DNA of 64,000 bases from Oceanirhabdus sp942490885 (GTDB lineage: Bacteria > Bacillota > Clostridia > Clostridiales > Clostridiaceae). The notes under the pieces were generated by a model, which worked only from the letters and a program-made list of their open reading frames with translations, was not told where the DNA came from and ran no database searches. The stretch lies in NCBI GenBank assembly GCA_942490885.1, contig CALNYT010000002.1:2294001-2358000 (forward strand). Reading direction: 5' to 3'. Numbering within the stretch: position 1 is the stretch's first letter; each line of letters starts with the position of its first letter. Positions 15,632 to 25,389 of the stretch are shown one piece after another. The position numbers and the translations under genes were made by a program.

Positions 15632-17824
15632 TTGAAATACTGCGGAGTTATTGTAAATAATGAAAGTATAGCATTAGATAAATTATTTACGTATAGGATT
15701 CCAGAAAATTTAATAGGAGTTGTTGAAATAGGACAACACATTAATGTTCCTTTTGGTAAAGGAAATCGATTAAAAGATGCTTTTGTTCTTTCTATGTTTG
15801 ACGAATGCGAGAATACTGACTATCTGAAAGAAATCGCTAATATATGTAATATAGAACCTGTTCTTTCATCTGAAAATATTAGAGTGATAAATCTTATGAG
15901 AAAAAGGTATTTATGTACTTACTTAGAAGGTATTAAGTTATTCTTACCTAGAGGGCTTTTAAAAGGAAAAAAAGAAAAAGTAAAACTAGTTTTATATACA
16001 AATAAAGAATTGTACGGTAAATATGAAGAAGAAAAATATGCTTCTATATATAATACAGTAAAAGAAAATTCAGCAAAGTATTCAAGGAATGAACTTAGTA
16101 AAGAGTTTGATTACTCGCTTTCATCAATAAATACTTTGATTAAGCATGAGTTTTTGGTGATTAAAGAAAAAAAGGTTAATAGAGTGGATAAAAGGGTATT
16201 TCCTTATTTGCCAAAAAAAGAACTAACAATTGATCAACAAATAGCGATTGAAGAGATAATAAATAGTAAAAGAAATGAAATTTTACTTCATGGGGTTACT
16301 GGTAGTGGGAAAACAGAAATTTACATGACATTAGTAGAGGAAATGCTAGAGGAAGGTAAACAATCTATAATTCTTGTTCCAGAAATTGCTTTGACCCCTC
16401 AAATGGTTGAACGTTTTAAAGGGAGATTTGGAAAAGATATAACTGTATATCATAGTAAACTCTCAGAAGGAGAAAAGTATGATGAGTGGTATAGAGTAAA
16501 GAGTGGAAAAGTAAAGATTGCAATTGGGGCTAGATCAGCATTATTTTTACCCTTTAATGAGCTTGGATTAATTGTTGTTGATGAAGAACATGAAAGTACC
16601 TATAAATCAGATAGCGATCCTAAATATTTAGCTACCGAAATAGCATTAATAAAAGGTAATATTGAGAATTGTAAAGTTATTTTAGGTTCTGCAACTCCAA
16701 ATATCGAAACATATTATAAATTTCAACGTAATTTCTGGAAAATTATTTCTCTTGAAAAACGAGTTGATGGGGCTGAGATGCCGAAAATAGAATTGATAGA
16801 TATGAGAAATGAACTTGAAAATAATAACAAATCTTTTTTAAGTACAAAATTATATGAAGAGATAAATGATCGCCTTGAAAAAAAAGAACAGATAATTTTA
16901 TTTTTAAATAGAAGAGGTTTCTCAACCTTTATATCTTGTAGAAAATGTGGTCATGTGTTCAAATGTAATAATTGTGATATTTCACTAACTTATCATCAAA
17001 AAAGTGGAATGTTACACTGTCACTATTGTGGATATAAAGAAAGCTCAACTAAAATATGTCCAGAGTGTGGAAGTAAGTACGTTAAATATTTTGGATTAGG
17101 TACAGAAAGAATTCAGGATGAAATGGAAAAATTGTTTCCTCAAGCCGAAATCTTAAGAATGGATTATGATACAACTAGAAGTAAGGATGCATATGAAAGT
17201 ATATATTTAGATTTTAAGAATAAAAAGGCGGATATTTTAATAGGAACTCAAATGATAGCGAAAGGTCTGGATTTCCCCAATGTTACTCTTGTAGGAATAA
17301 TAGCAGCTGATTTAACATTGAATCTTCCTGATTTTAGAGCTAACGAACGAACTTACCAATTAATTACTCAAGTGTCAGGACGAGCAGGAAGAGGCTTGAA
17401 AGAAGGTAAGGTTATTCTACAAACATATAGTCCAGATAATTACGCTATTTTATATGCAGTGAATAATGATTATCATGGTTTCTTAGAAGAAGAGTTGAAA
17501 ATTAGAGAGATTATGAACTATCCTCCCTTTGGAAGAGTTATGATGATTAATGTTTATAGCGAAAATGAGAAAATTCTTATAAAAAGCGTTCATGAATTTT
17601 CGAATAAATTAAAAGCTTTTTATGGGGGTAAATATAATATTTTAGGTCCATGTCCATCACATATTTCTAAAATTATGAATCAATACAGATGGCAAATTAT
17701 GATAAAAGGAAGTATGGAGTACGCAGATGCACTTAAAATTAAGAATATGGTTTACGATATGAGTAAAAGTACTTATAATAAAATTAAAGTGGGGTTAGAT
17801 ATGAACCCATACAATACTTTGTAA
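15632..17824 (+). CDS. priA: Primosomal replication restart helicase PriA
   Basis: This 730-aa helicase reloads the replisome at collapsed forks. The N-terminal 3'-DNA-binding domain comes first, then the Walker A GVTGSGKTEIY, DEEH box, a zinc-binding insert of eight cysteines in four pairs (CRKC, CNNC, CHYC, CPEC) and the helicase C lobe with GRAGRG. It starts with TTG 15632 behind GAGGTGA; no ATG or GTG gives a complete N-terminus. A TATAAT at 15597-15602 may be its own -10 box. Confidence 0.95.
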   Translation: MKYCGVIVNNESIALDKLFTYRIPENLIGVVEIGQHINVPFGKGNRLKDAFVLSMFDECENTDYLKEIANICNIEPVLSSENIRVINLMRKRYLCTYLEGIKLFLPRGLLKGKKEKVKLVLYTNKELYGKYEEEKYASIYNTVKENSAKYSRNELSKEFDYSLSSINTLIKHEFLVIKEKKVNRVDKRVFPYLPKKELTIDQQIAIEEIINSKRNEILLHGVTGSGKTEIYMTLVEEMLEEGKQSIILVPEIALTPQMVERFKGRFGKDITVYHSKLSEGEKYDEWYRVKSGKVKIAIGARSALFLPFNELGLIVVDEEHESTYKSDSDPKYLATEIALIKGNIENCKVILGSATPNIETYYKFQRNFWKIISLEKRVDGAEMPKIELIDMRNELENNNKSFLSTKLYEEINDRLEKKEQIILFLNRRGFSTFISCRKCGHVFKCNNCDISLTYHQKSGMLHCHYCGYKESSTKICPECGSKYVKYFGLGTERIQDEMEKLFPQAEILRMDYDTTRSKDAYESIYLDFKNKKADILIGTQMIAKGLDFPNVTLVGIIAADLTLNLPDFRANERTYQLITQVSGRAGRGLKEGKVILQTYSPDNYAILYAVNNDYHGFLEEELKIREIMNYPPFGRVMMINVYSENEKILIKSVHEFSNKLKAFYGGKYNILGPCPSHISKIMNQYRWQIMIKGSMEYADALKIKNMVYDMSKSTYNKIKVGLDMNPYNTL

Positions 17825-17870
17825 ATATATAGTTTAAAATATAATGAAAGATGTTGGAAAGGAGAAAGTT

Positions 17871-18323
17871 ATGGCTATTAGACAAATTAGAATTAAAGGT
17901 GATGAGGTTTTAAGAAAGAAGTGTAGAGTAATTGAAAAAATTGATGACAGATTATTAATACTTATAGAAGATATGATTGATACAATGTATGAAGCTGAGG
18001 GAGTTGGTTTGGCTGCACCTCAAGTTGGAATTTTGAAAAGAGTTGCTGTTATAGATATTGGAGAAGGTCCTATTGTATTAATAAATCCTGAAATCATTGA
18101 ATCAAGAGGATCGTATATCGATGTAGAAGGTTGCTTAAGTATTCCAAATGAACAAGGATATGTTGAGAGACCAGAGTATGTAAAGGTTAAAGCGCTTAAT
18201 GAACGTGGTGAAAGTATAATTATTGAAGGTGAAGACTTTATGGCAAAAGCAATCTGTCATGAGTTAGACCATTTAGATGGTATTTTGTATATTGACAAGT
18301 TGGTTGAAGTGGAGGAAAAATAA
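17871..18323 (+). CDS. def: Peptide deformylase
   Basis: It removes the formyl group from nascent proteins. All three metal motifs are present: GVGLAAPQVG, EGCLSIP with the metal-binding Cys, and CHELDHLDG. The start is ATG 17871 (MAIRQIRIKGDEVL), 150 aa, since AAAGGAG lies 6 bases upstream and the family starts there. Its stop overlaps the fmt start by one base (TAATG), which fits the shared formylation pathway. Confidence 0.96.
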   Translation: MAIRQIRIKGDEVLRKKCRVIEKIDDRLLILIEDMIDTMYEAEGVGLAAPQVGILKRVAVIDIGEGPIVLINPEIIESRGSYIDVEGCLSIPNEQGYVERPEYVKVKALNERGESIIIEGEDFMAKAICHELDHLDGILYIDKLVEVEEK

Positions 18324-19252
18324 TGAAGATTGTTTTTATGGGAACACCAGGTTTTGCTGTTCCGTCATTAGAAAAAATGATTGATAATTATAATGTGGAA
18401 GCAGTTTTTACTCAACCTGATAAACAGAGAGGTAGAGGTAAAAAAATTACATTTTCACCGGTTAAAGAAGTTGCGTTAAAACATGGAATCCAGGTATTTC
18501 AACCTAATATTTTAAGAAAAGATGAAGAAACTATTGAAGCTTTAAAGAAAATGAATCCAGATTTTATTGTTGTTGTGGCGTATGGGCAGATTCTTACTAA
18601 AGTAGTGCTTGATATACCTAAATATGGATGTATTAATCTTCATGCATCATTATTACCTAAATATAGAGGAGCAGCTCCTTTGAATTGGGCAATTATAAAT
18701 GGTGAAAAGGTTAGTGGTAATACAACACAGTTAATGGATGTAGGGATAGATACTGGTGATATGTTAATTAAAGATGAAGTTGAAATACATGATGATATGA
18801 CTGTTGGCGAACTACATGATAAATTATGCAGTAGTGGAGGGGATTTATTAGTGAGAACATTAAATGGTCTTGCTAGTGGAGAATTAAAAGGTGTTAAACA
18901 AAATGATGCGGAATCATCTCATGCTCCTAAGATAGATAAAAAACTACAGAACATTGATTGGAATAACAGTGCTCAAAATATAAAAAACTTAATTAGAGGA
19001 CTTAGTCCTTATCCAGCAGCATTCACTAAATATGAGGATAAAAATATAAAAATTTATGAAAGTGAAGTTGTTGAGGGGGCTGTAAGTGGAGTACCTGGTA
19101 AGGTAGTAGATGTGAGTAATGCAGGTATAAAAGTAGAGTGTAGGGATAAGTTATTATTGATAAAGAAAATTCAATTCCCAGGTAAAAAGCCTATGTATAT
19201 AAATGACTTCTTAAGAGGAAATGATTTGCAAAAAGGTATTATACTTGAGTAA
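18323..19252 (+). CDS. fmt: Methionyl-tRNA formyltransferase
   Basis: It formylates initiator Met-tRNA using 10-formyl-tetrahydrofolate. The N-terminus KIVFMGTPGFAVPSLE and the catalytic segment INLHASLLPKYRGAAPLNWA (Asn, His; later Asp in DVGIDTGDM) are intact. The C-terminal tRNA-binding domain begins near residue 205. The length of 309 aa is typical. It forms a pair with def, with which it overlaps. Confidence 0.96.
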   Translation: MKIVFMGTPGFAVPSLEKMIDNYNVEAVFTQPDKQRGRGKKITFSPVKEVALKHGIQVFQPNILRKDEETIEALKKMNPDFIVVVAYGQILTKVVLDIPKYGCINLHASLLPKYRGAAPLNWAIINGEKVSGNTTQLMDVGIDTGDMLIKDEVEIHDDMTVGELHDKLCSSGGDLLVRTLNGLASGELKGVKQNDAESSHAPKIDKKLQNIDWNNSAQNIKNLIRGLSPYPAAFTKYEDKNIKIYESEVVEGAVSGVPGKVVDVSNAGIKVECRDKLLLIKKIQFPGKKPMYINDFLRGNDLQKGIILE

Positions 19253-19267
19253 GAATTATTTAAAAAA

Positions 19268-19312
19268 CACACCAATATATTTATAAAGTTACAATATATT
19301 GGTGTTGATTTT
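19268..19312 (+). terminator. Terminator after fmt
   Basis: The stem ACACCAATATAT/ATATATTGGTGT closes a loop of about ten bases and is followed by a T-rich tail. Confidence 0.8.
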
Positions 19313-19330
19313 ATTCTGTTTTTAGAATTT

Positions 19331-19480
19331 CAGGTATTGAAAAAGCCCAAGGTCAAGGAACAAGGCGAACGAGCAGCGGAGTGTACAATTAGTACTCGAG
19401 CAGCACAGAGAGGCTTAGTGACGATGAGATTGGGTTTTTTCAACAGCCTGAATTAATGTGCTGCATATGCAGCACATTAA
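19331..19480 (+). repeat. Dispersed structured repeat, copy 1, with attached GC hairpin
   Basis: A 120-nt unit (19331-19450) is closed by a long stem: CAGG plus TTGAAAAAGCCCAA at the left pair with TTGGGTTTTTTCAA plus CCTG at the right. A perfect hairpin (TTAATGTGCTGCA/TGCAGCACATTAA, 19453-19480) follows. The central part, including TACTCGAGCA and CTTAGTGACGATGAGATTG, recurs at 40719-40873 in the same orientation. There is no open reading frame. I recall related repeats in clostridial genomes but know no function. Confidence 0.8.
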
Positions 19481-19508
19481 TTTTAAACTAAACTATGTGA
19501 GGTAAAAT

Positions 19509-20834
19509 ATGAAAAATTCGAGATTTGTAATTTATTCAGCGCTAAATGAAATAATTAACAATAAATCTTATTCAAATGTAACAGTCAATAAAGTTCTGAG
19601 AGATAAAGATATTAAAGAAGAGGATAAGGGATTAATAACAGAAGTAATATACGGAACTTTGAGATACCTTTATTCAATAGATGCTATTTTGCAAAAATTT
19701 CTAAAGGTAGGAGTTAAGAAAACAAATAAAAAGGTATTAAATATTTTAAGAATGAGTATATATCAAATAAAATATCTTGATAAAATACCTGATTATGCAG
19801 TTATAGATGAGGCAGTAAAGATAAGTAAAAAAGAAATTTCTTTAAACGCAAGTCAACTAGTAAATGGTGTTTTAAGAAGTTTTATGAGAGAAGGGTTTGA
19901 ATTCCAAAAAGGAGACAGAATTGAAGAGTTGTGTTTCAAGTATTCATATGAGAGATGGTTTGTTAAATTGCTAATAGGACAATATGGTGAAAACAGATGT
20001 GTTGAGATTTTAAAGGGATTAAATTGCAGACCGAGCATTAATGTGAGAGTTAACACAATGAAAAAAGATTGCGAATGTGTAAAAAAAGAACTTATACATA
20101 TGGGATATACAATTGAAGATGGAAAGATTGCTAAGAATTCTATTAGTATTGTAAAGGGTTCAAGTATTGAAAAAAATCCTTTATTTAACGAGGGAATCAT
20201 AAGTGTTCAGGACGAAAGTGCAATGTTAGCTGTGGAGGTTATGGATATAAAAGAAGGTATGAAAGTGTTAGACCTTTGTAGTGCGCCAGGGGGGAAATCT
20301 TGTTATATTGGAGAAAGACTAAATAATACTGGTGAGGTACTAGCCTTTGATGTTTTTGATAAAAAGTTAAAATTGATTGAAGAGCATGCTGTGAGGCTTG
20401 GTTTAAAAAATGTAAAAGCTGAAATTAATGATGGAGAAAAATTAAGGGAAGACCTAATTGATTCAGCAGATGTTGTTCTAGCTGATGTTCCTTGTTCTGG
20501 TTTGGGTATTATTAGAAAAAAACCAGAGATAAAATGGAATAAGAGTAAAAGTCAGCTTAATGAAATAGTAGGAATACAGAGAAAAATATTAAGTAATGCT
20601 GCTAAATATGTTAAAATTAATGGAGAGCTGATTTATTCAACATGTACATTAAATAGAAACGAGAACGACGAAAATATTAGATGGTTCCTTAAAGAAAATG
20701 ATAACTTTTGTATTGAAAGTGTTAATCATATAGAACAAGATAATATTATAAATTCTAATGAAGGGTTTATTACTATACTTCCAGATGAGAAGATGGACGG
20801 ATTCTTTATTTGTAAATTAAAAAGGATAAGGTGA
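19509..20834 (+). CDS. rsmB: 16S rRNA (cytosine-967-C5)-methyltransferase RsmB
   Basis: The N-terminal NusB-like RNA-binding domain covers about 1-130, then a SAM-dependent methyltransferase domain. Motifs include the SAM-binding VLDLCSAPGGKSCYI, ADVPCSGLGI (with the release cysteine) and YSTCTLNRNEN (with the nucleophile cysteine). The length of 441 aa is typical. GTGAGG precedes the ATG. It leads a run of tightly packed genes through thiN. Confidence 0.95.
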   Translation: MKNSRFVIYSALNEIINNKSYSNVTVNKVLRDKDIKEEDKGLITEVIYGTLRYLYSIDAILQKFLKVGVKKTNKKVLNILRMSIYQIKYLDKIPDYAVIDEAVKISKKEISLNASQLVNGVLRSFMREGFEFQKGDRIEELCFKYSYERWFVKLLIGQYGENRCVEILKGLNCRPSINVRVNTMKKDCECVKKELIHMGYTIEDGKIAKNSISIVKGSSIEKNPLFNEGIISVQDESAMLAVEVMDIKEGMKVLDLCSAPGGKSCYIGERLNNTGEVLAFDVFDKKLKLIEEHAVRLGLKNVKAEINDGEKLREDLIDSADVVLADVPCSGLGIIRKKPEIKWNKSKSQLNEIVGIQRKILSNAAKYVKINGELIYSTCTLNRNENDENIRWFLKENDNFCIESVNHIEQDNIINSNEGFITILPDEKMDGFFICKLKRIR

Positions 20835-20838
20835 TATT

Positions 20839-21864
20839 TTGTATAATATTATAAATTTCAACGAAGAAGAACTGAAAAAATGGATGAAAGAAAATGGAGA
20901 ACAAGTTTTTAGAAGTAAGCAAGTTATTAATTGGATATATAAAGGTGTTACAACTTTTGATGAGATGAAGAATATATCGCCTAAAACAAAAGAAAATTTA
21001 GCTAATAACTTTTATTTAGGAATACCTACAATAGTCAAAAAGTTAGAATCAGAAATTGATGGAACTATCAAATACTTAATGAAATTACACGATGGTAATG
21101 TTATTGAATGTGTTCTGATGAAATATAAACATGGGAATAGTATATGTATATCATCACAAGTAGGATGTAGAATGGGGTGTAAGTTTTGCGCTTCAACAAT
21201 AGGTGGAAGAGTAAGGAATCTAGATGCAGGGGAAATGCTGGGACAGATTATAGTAGCAGGTAAGGATATTGATGAAAGAATATCAAATGTTGTAATGATG
21301 GGCAGCGGAGAACCATTAGATAATTATGATAATGTTCTGAAATTCTTAATAGAGTGCGGTAAGGATTATGGTTTAAATATTGGAGCGAGACATATTACTT
21401 TATCCACATGTGGAATTGTTCCTCAAATATTAGATTTGAGCGATAAAGGATTTCAGATTACACTTGCGATATCATTACATGCATCTAATGATATAATTAG
21501 AAAAAGGAGTATGCCAATAGCAAATAAATATAGCATTAATGAAGTTATTGAAGCTTGTAAGACATATATTTATAAGACTAAGAGAAGAGTTACATTTGAA
21601 TATGCACTAATTCAGGGTCTTAACGACGAGCAAGAACACGCTGAGGAATTGGCATATTTATTGAAGGGTATGTTGTGTCATGTTAATCTTATACCTGTTA
21701 ATGAAGTAAAAGAAAGTGAATATAAGAAGCCTAACAAGAATAGAATTGAGAGATTTAAAAGTATTTTAGAAAAAAACAATATTGAAACAACAGTTCGTAG
21801 AGAAATGGGGGCGGACATTAATGCCGCATGTGGTCAGCTTAGAAGAGACTATATGAATGAATAA
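20839..21864 (+). CDS. rlmN: Dual-specificity 23S rRNA/tRNA adenine-C2 methyltransferase RlmN
   Basis: A radical SAM enzyme that methylates A2503 of 23S rRNA and A37 of some tRNAs. The 4Fe-4S motif is CRMGCKFC, followed by GSGEPLDNYDNV, and the C-terminal mechanistic cysteine is in AACGQLR. It begins with TTG 20839, four bases after the rsmB stop and behind AAGGATAAGGTGA. The length of 341 aa is normal. Confidence 0.95.
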   Translation: MYNIINFNEEELKKWMKENGEQVFRSKQVINWIYKGVTTFDEMKNISPKTKENLANNFYLGIPTIVKKLESEIDGTIKYLMKLHDGNVIECVLMKYKHGNSICISSQVGCRMGCKFCASTIGGRVRNLDAGEMLGQIIVAGKDIDERISNVVMMGSGEPLDNYDNVLKFLIECGKDYGLNIGARHITLSTCGIVPQILDLSDKGFQITLAISLHASNDIIRKRSMPIANKYSINEVIEACKTYIYKTKRRVTFEYALIQGLNDEQEHAEELAYLLKGMLCHVNLIPVNEVKESEYKKPNKNRIERFKSILEKNNIETTVRREMGADINAACGQLRRDYMNE

Positions 21865-21879
21865 GGAGGTAATATTAGT

Positions 21880-22608
21880 ATGGTGGGGATGCATAGTGAA
21901 ATAGGGAATTTTAGAAAATCTAACCAGGATTATATTGGGTTTTTTGAATGGAATGCTGGAGGGGTATATGTTATAGCTGATGGAATGGGAGGATATGCAG
22001 GAGGCGAAGTTGCTAGTAAAATAGCAGTAGAGACTGTATTATCTACATTTAAACATGCGAATATTAAAGATGTAGACGATGAATTCATTAGGGGTGTAGT
22101 GGATTTATGTAATGAAGCGATTATTGAAGTGGGGAAGCATGATGAATCATTAAAAGGCATGGGAACAACATTAACTTTATGTTTTATAAATAAAAACAAA
22201 GGGATAGTAGCCAATGTAGGAGATAGTTGTTGTTACATACTAACAAAGGATATGTTTTATAAATTAACAAAAGATCATTCTCTTGTTCAAGCATTTATTG
22301 ATTCAGGAAGTCTTACTGAAGAAGAAGCAAAAAAACACCCAAATAAGAACATTATTACAAGATCATTAGGGACAACAGAAAAGGTTGAAAGCGATATTTA
22401 TTTAATAAATGTTGATAAGAATGATATGATAATGCTATGTACTGATGGATTATCTAATTATATAGATAATGATGTTATGAGAGAGGTGCTTTTAAAATTA
22501 GATACAATTGAATCGGTAAAAGAATTAGTTGATATCAGCAAAAAAAACGGAAGTAAGGATAACATATCAGTGATGGTATTTAAAGGAGAGTGCCAAGATG
22601 ATAGGTGA
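21880..22608 (+). CDS. prpC: PP2C-type serine/threonine phosphatase
   Basis: It dephosphorylates proteins modified by PrkC. The PP2C metal-binding motifs are visible: SNQDYIGF, VIADGMGGYAGGEVAS, GTTLTLCF, NVGDSCCYI and a C-terminal KDNISVMVF. The length of 242 aa is normal and the protein is soluble. AAGGAGGT precedes ATG 21880. The gene overlaps prkC by 11 bases, so the kinase and its antagonist are made together. Confidence 0.95.
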   Translation: MVGMHSEIGNFRKSNQDYIGFFEWNAGGVYVIADGMGGYAGGEVASKIAVETVLSTFKHANIKDVDDEFIRGVVDLCNEAIIEVGKHDESLKGMGTTLTLCFINKNKGIVANVGDSCCYILTKDMFYKLTKDHSLVQAFIDSGSLTEEEAKKHPNKNIITRSLGTTEKVESDIYLINVDKNDMIMLCTDGLSNYIDNDVMREVLLKLDTIESVKELVDISKKNGSKDNISVMVFKGECQDDR

Positions 22609-24511
22609 AAATTTGAACGGTAGATATGAGCTTGTGGAAAAAATAGGTGAAGGTGGAATGGCCTATGTATATAGAGCGAAGTGTCATTTATTAAATAGAG
22701 ATGTAGCTATAAAAATTTTGAAAAAAGAATTTTCAAATGATGAAAGCATTGTTGGAAAATTCAAAGGAGAAGCAGCGGCGGCTGCAGGATTATGTGGTAA
22801 TAATATAGTTAATATATATGATGTTGGTAGTGAGAATGATACAAATTATATTGTTATGGAGCTTGTTCAAGGAAAAACGCTTAAAGAGTTAATTAAAGAA
22901 GAAGGAAGTATCAAAGAGAAAAAGGCTATTGATATTTCAATTCAAATTGCTAAGGCGTTACAAAGTGCGCATAATAAACGTATAATCCATAGAGACATTA
23001 AGCCTCATAATATAATTGTAAATGATAATGGCGGAATTAAAGTAGCGGACTTCGGTATAGCAAAAGCTATAGATCAATCTACAATTACCAATACTTCTAA
23101 AGTTATGGGCACAGCACACTATTTTTCGCCAGAACAAGCAAAAGGTGGGTATGTGGATTTTAGAAGTGATATTTATTCTTTCGGTATTGTGTTATACGAG
23201 ATGGTGACAGGACGAGTTCCTTATGATGCTGATAGTATAGTTTCTGTTGCAATAAAACATCTTCAGGAAGAGGTTGTTCCTCCAATAGAAATAAATGATA
23301 AAATATCAGCAGGGTTAAATAGTATAATTTTAAAGTGCGTGGAGAAAGATCCTGGGTTAAGATATCAGACAGCTGATGAACTTATTATTGACTTATATAA
23401 TCTTAAAAATAATAAAGAAATTAATATAAAGAGAAATTTTCAAGATATAGAACAAACACGTGTTATGAATGTTGTTAAAGAAGAAGAGCTGAAAAATCAT
23501 ATATATAGTAATACTAATAAAAAAAATAATAATAATAATAATAATAATAAAACCAATTCAAAAAGAGAAAAGAGCAAGAATAAAGGGATAGTTATTGGAG
23601 TATCATTAACCGTATTATTCATATCTACTATTGTTTTGACTTGGGCATTTACACACTATAAAGACAGTGAAAATAATATTATTAAGAGTGAAAAAACTAC
23701 AGTTCCATTTATTATTGGGCAGAAGCTTGAAGATGGTGAAAAATCTATAAAAGAAAGAAAATTAACATATACTGTAGTTCGTGAAGCAAAAAGTGATAGG
23801 GAGCAAGGAACTATTATTATGTGTACTCCAGAAGAGGGAACTAAGGTAGCGGAGAACACCGATTTATCTCTAGTTATTAGTAAGGGGCCAGAAGGTGTTA
23901 AAGTTCGAGTATATAGAGGATTAGATATTGAAACAGTTAAGGGTATGTTGACATATGATGGTGTGGATTTAGGTACAATTCAGGAAAAAGCTAGCATACT
24001 CGAAAAAGGTAAAATAATTAGTCAATCGCCAGAAGCGGGTACAATTGTTGAAAAGAACGATAAAATTTCATTTGTAGTAAGTAGTGGCCCTGAAATTAAA
24101 CAAATTATAGTTCCTGATGTTACAGGGAAAAATTTAAATGAAGCTAAAGAGATGATTGAAGCTATTAATTTGAAAATAGGAGTAATAAGTGTTGTTGAAA
24201 CAAAAGATCCTGATAAGGATGGTGTTGTATTTAGCCAAAGTCCGGCAGGTGGATTAGAGGTTACGGAAGAAAGTGTAATTAATCTTAGCCATTATGTATT
24301 TAAAGAAGATGAAAGAATGAAGGTTATTGTACCTAATTTTGTTGGTATGTTAGGTATTGAAGCTGATATAAAAGCATCTGAAACAGGAATAAAAATAAAA
24401 ATAGAGGGCGACGAATTTCATTATGTTGTAGAGCAAAGTGTAACCCCTGGAGAAGAAATATACGTAGGAGAAACTATAATTTTAACAACAAAAAAGGAAG
24501 AAGAGGAGTAA
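22598..24511 (+). CDS. prkC: PASTA-domain serine/threonine protein kinase
   Basis: A membrane kinase that senses peptidoglycan fragments; in Bacillus it links muropeptides to spore germination. The kinase domain (about 10-270) has GEGGMAYVYRAK, the catalytic loop HRDIKPHNI and DFGIAKA. A polar linker contains eight consecutive asparagines. One membrane segment lies near 328-350, and three to four extracellular PASTA repeats fill 360-637. The length (637 aa) is typical. Confidence 0.95.
   Translation: MIGENLNGRYELVEKIGEGGMAYVYRAKCHLLNRDVAIKILKKEFSNDESIVGKFKGEAAAAAGLCGNNIVNIYDVGSENDTNYIVMELVQGKTLKELIKEEGSIKEKKAIDISIQIAKALQSAHNKRIIHRDIKPHNIIVNDNGGIKVADFGIAKAIDQSTITNTSKVMGTAHYFSPEQAKGGYVDFRSDIYSFGIVLYEMVTGRVPYDADSIVSVAIKHLQEEVVPPIEINDKISAGLNSIILKCVEKDPGLRYQTADELIIDLYNLKNNKEINIKRNFQDIEQTRVMNVVKEEELKNHIYSNTNKKNNNNNNNNKTNSKREKSKNKGIVIGVSLTVLFISTIVLTWAFTHYKDSENNIIKSEKTTVPFIIGQKLEDGEKSIKERKLTYTVVREAKSDREQGTIIMCTPEEGTKVAENTDLSLVISKGPEGVKVRVYRGLDIETVKGMLTYDGVDLGTIQEKASILEKGKIISQSPEAGTIVEKNDKISFVVSSGPEIKQIIVPDVTGKNLNEAKEMIEAINLKIGVISVVETKDPDKDGVVFSQSPAGGLEVTEESVINLSHYVFKEDERMKVIVPNFVGMLGIEADIKASETGIKIKIEGDEFHYVVEQSVTPGEEIYVGETIILTTKKEEEE
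23525..23548 (+). repeat. AAT trinucleotide microsatellite inside prkC
   Basis: Eight AAT units encode eight Asn residues in the juxtamembrane linker of PrkC. Length changes would stay in frame. Confidence 0.9.
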
Positions 24512-24519
24512 GGTTATTT

Positions 24520-25389
24520 ATGGAAGGAATCATAATAAAAGGAATAGGTGGGCTTTACACAGTAAAAGTTGGAAAAGAGCATTATATTTGTAAGGCTAGA
24601 GGAAAGTTCAGGTATTCTAAAGTAACTCCAATAGTTGGCGATAGAGTATCAATTACCCTAGAGGAAAATGATGAGGGTGTTATAGAAGAAATCCATGAAA
24701 GAACGACTGAGTTAATACGTCCCGTTGTTGCAAATGTAAATCAAGCATTAGTGTTTTTTACTATAAAGCATCCAGATCTTAATCATAACCTCTTGTATAA
24801 GTTCCTTGTGTTATGTGAATATAATAATTTAGACATTGTTGTTTGTTTTAATAAAATGGATTTGGTTGGAGAAGAAGAAAATTCAACAATAATAAAAATT
24901 CTAAGAGATGTAGGATATGAAGTAATTGAAATTGCAGCAAAGGATGGCAAAAATATCGATGCTATAAGAGAAAAGATTGGCAAGAACATAACTGTTTTCT
25001 GTGGACCTTCAGGAGTTGGTAAATCTACTACTCTAAATAGTATTGCAAATAGAAAACTCATGGAAACAGGCGAAATAAGTCATAAATCAAAGCGTGGAAA
25101 ACATACAACTAGACATAGTGAACTCATAGAACATGGGAATGGTTTGATTGTTGACACTCCTGGATTTTCATCATTGGATTTGAGTTTCATGGAACAGGAT
25201 GATCTTAAAGAGTGTTTTCCTGATTTTCATACTGAAGAAAATTGTAAGTTTTCAAATTGTAATCACTATAAAGAGCCTGGTTGTTCCGTTAAAAAAGCAG
25301 TGGAATTAGGAGAGATAAATAAAGAAAGGTATGATTTTTATATATATACTTTTGAAGAATTAATAAACGGGAGGAAGAAAAAATGGTAA
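24520..25389 (+). CDS. rsgA: Ribosome small-subunit GTPase RsgA
   Basis: A circularly permuted GTPase acting late in 30S maturation. An N-terminal OB fold (1-65) comes first, then the G4 motif NKMD, G1 (GPSGVGKSTT) and G3 (DTPGFSS) in permuted order. A C-terminal zinc site is seen in ENCKFSNCNHYKEPGC. The length is 289 aa. It overlaps rpe by 7 bases and follows prkC by 8. Confidence 0.96.
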   Translation: MEGIIIKGIGGLYTVKVGKEHYICKARGKFRYSKVTPIVGDRVSITLEENDEGVIEEIHERTTELIRPVVANVNQALVFFTIKHPDLNHNLLYKFLVLCEYNNLDIVVCFNKMDLVGEEENSTIIKILRDVGYEVIEIAAKDGKNIDAIREKIGKNITVFCGPSGVGKSTTLNSIANRKLMETGEISHKSKRGKHTTRHSELIEHGNGLIVDTPGFSSLDLSFMEQDDLKECFPDFHTEENCKFSNCNHYKEPGCSVKKAVELGEINKERYDFYIYTFEELINGRKKKW

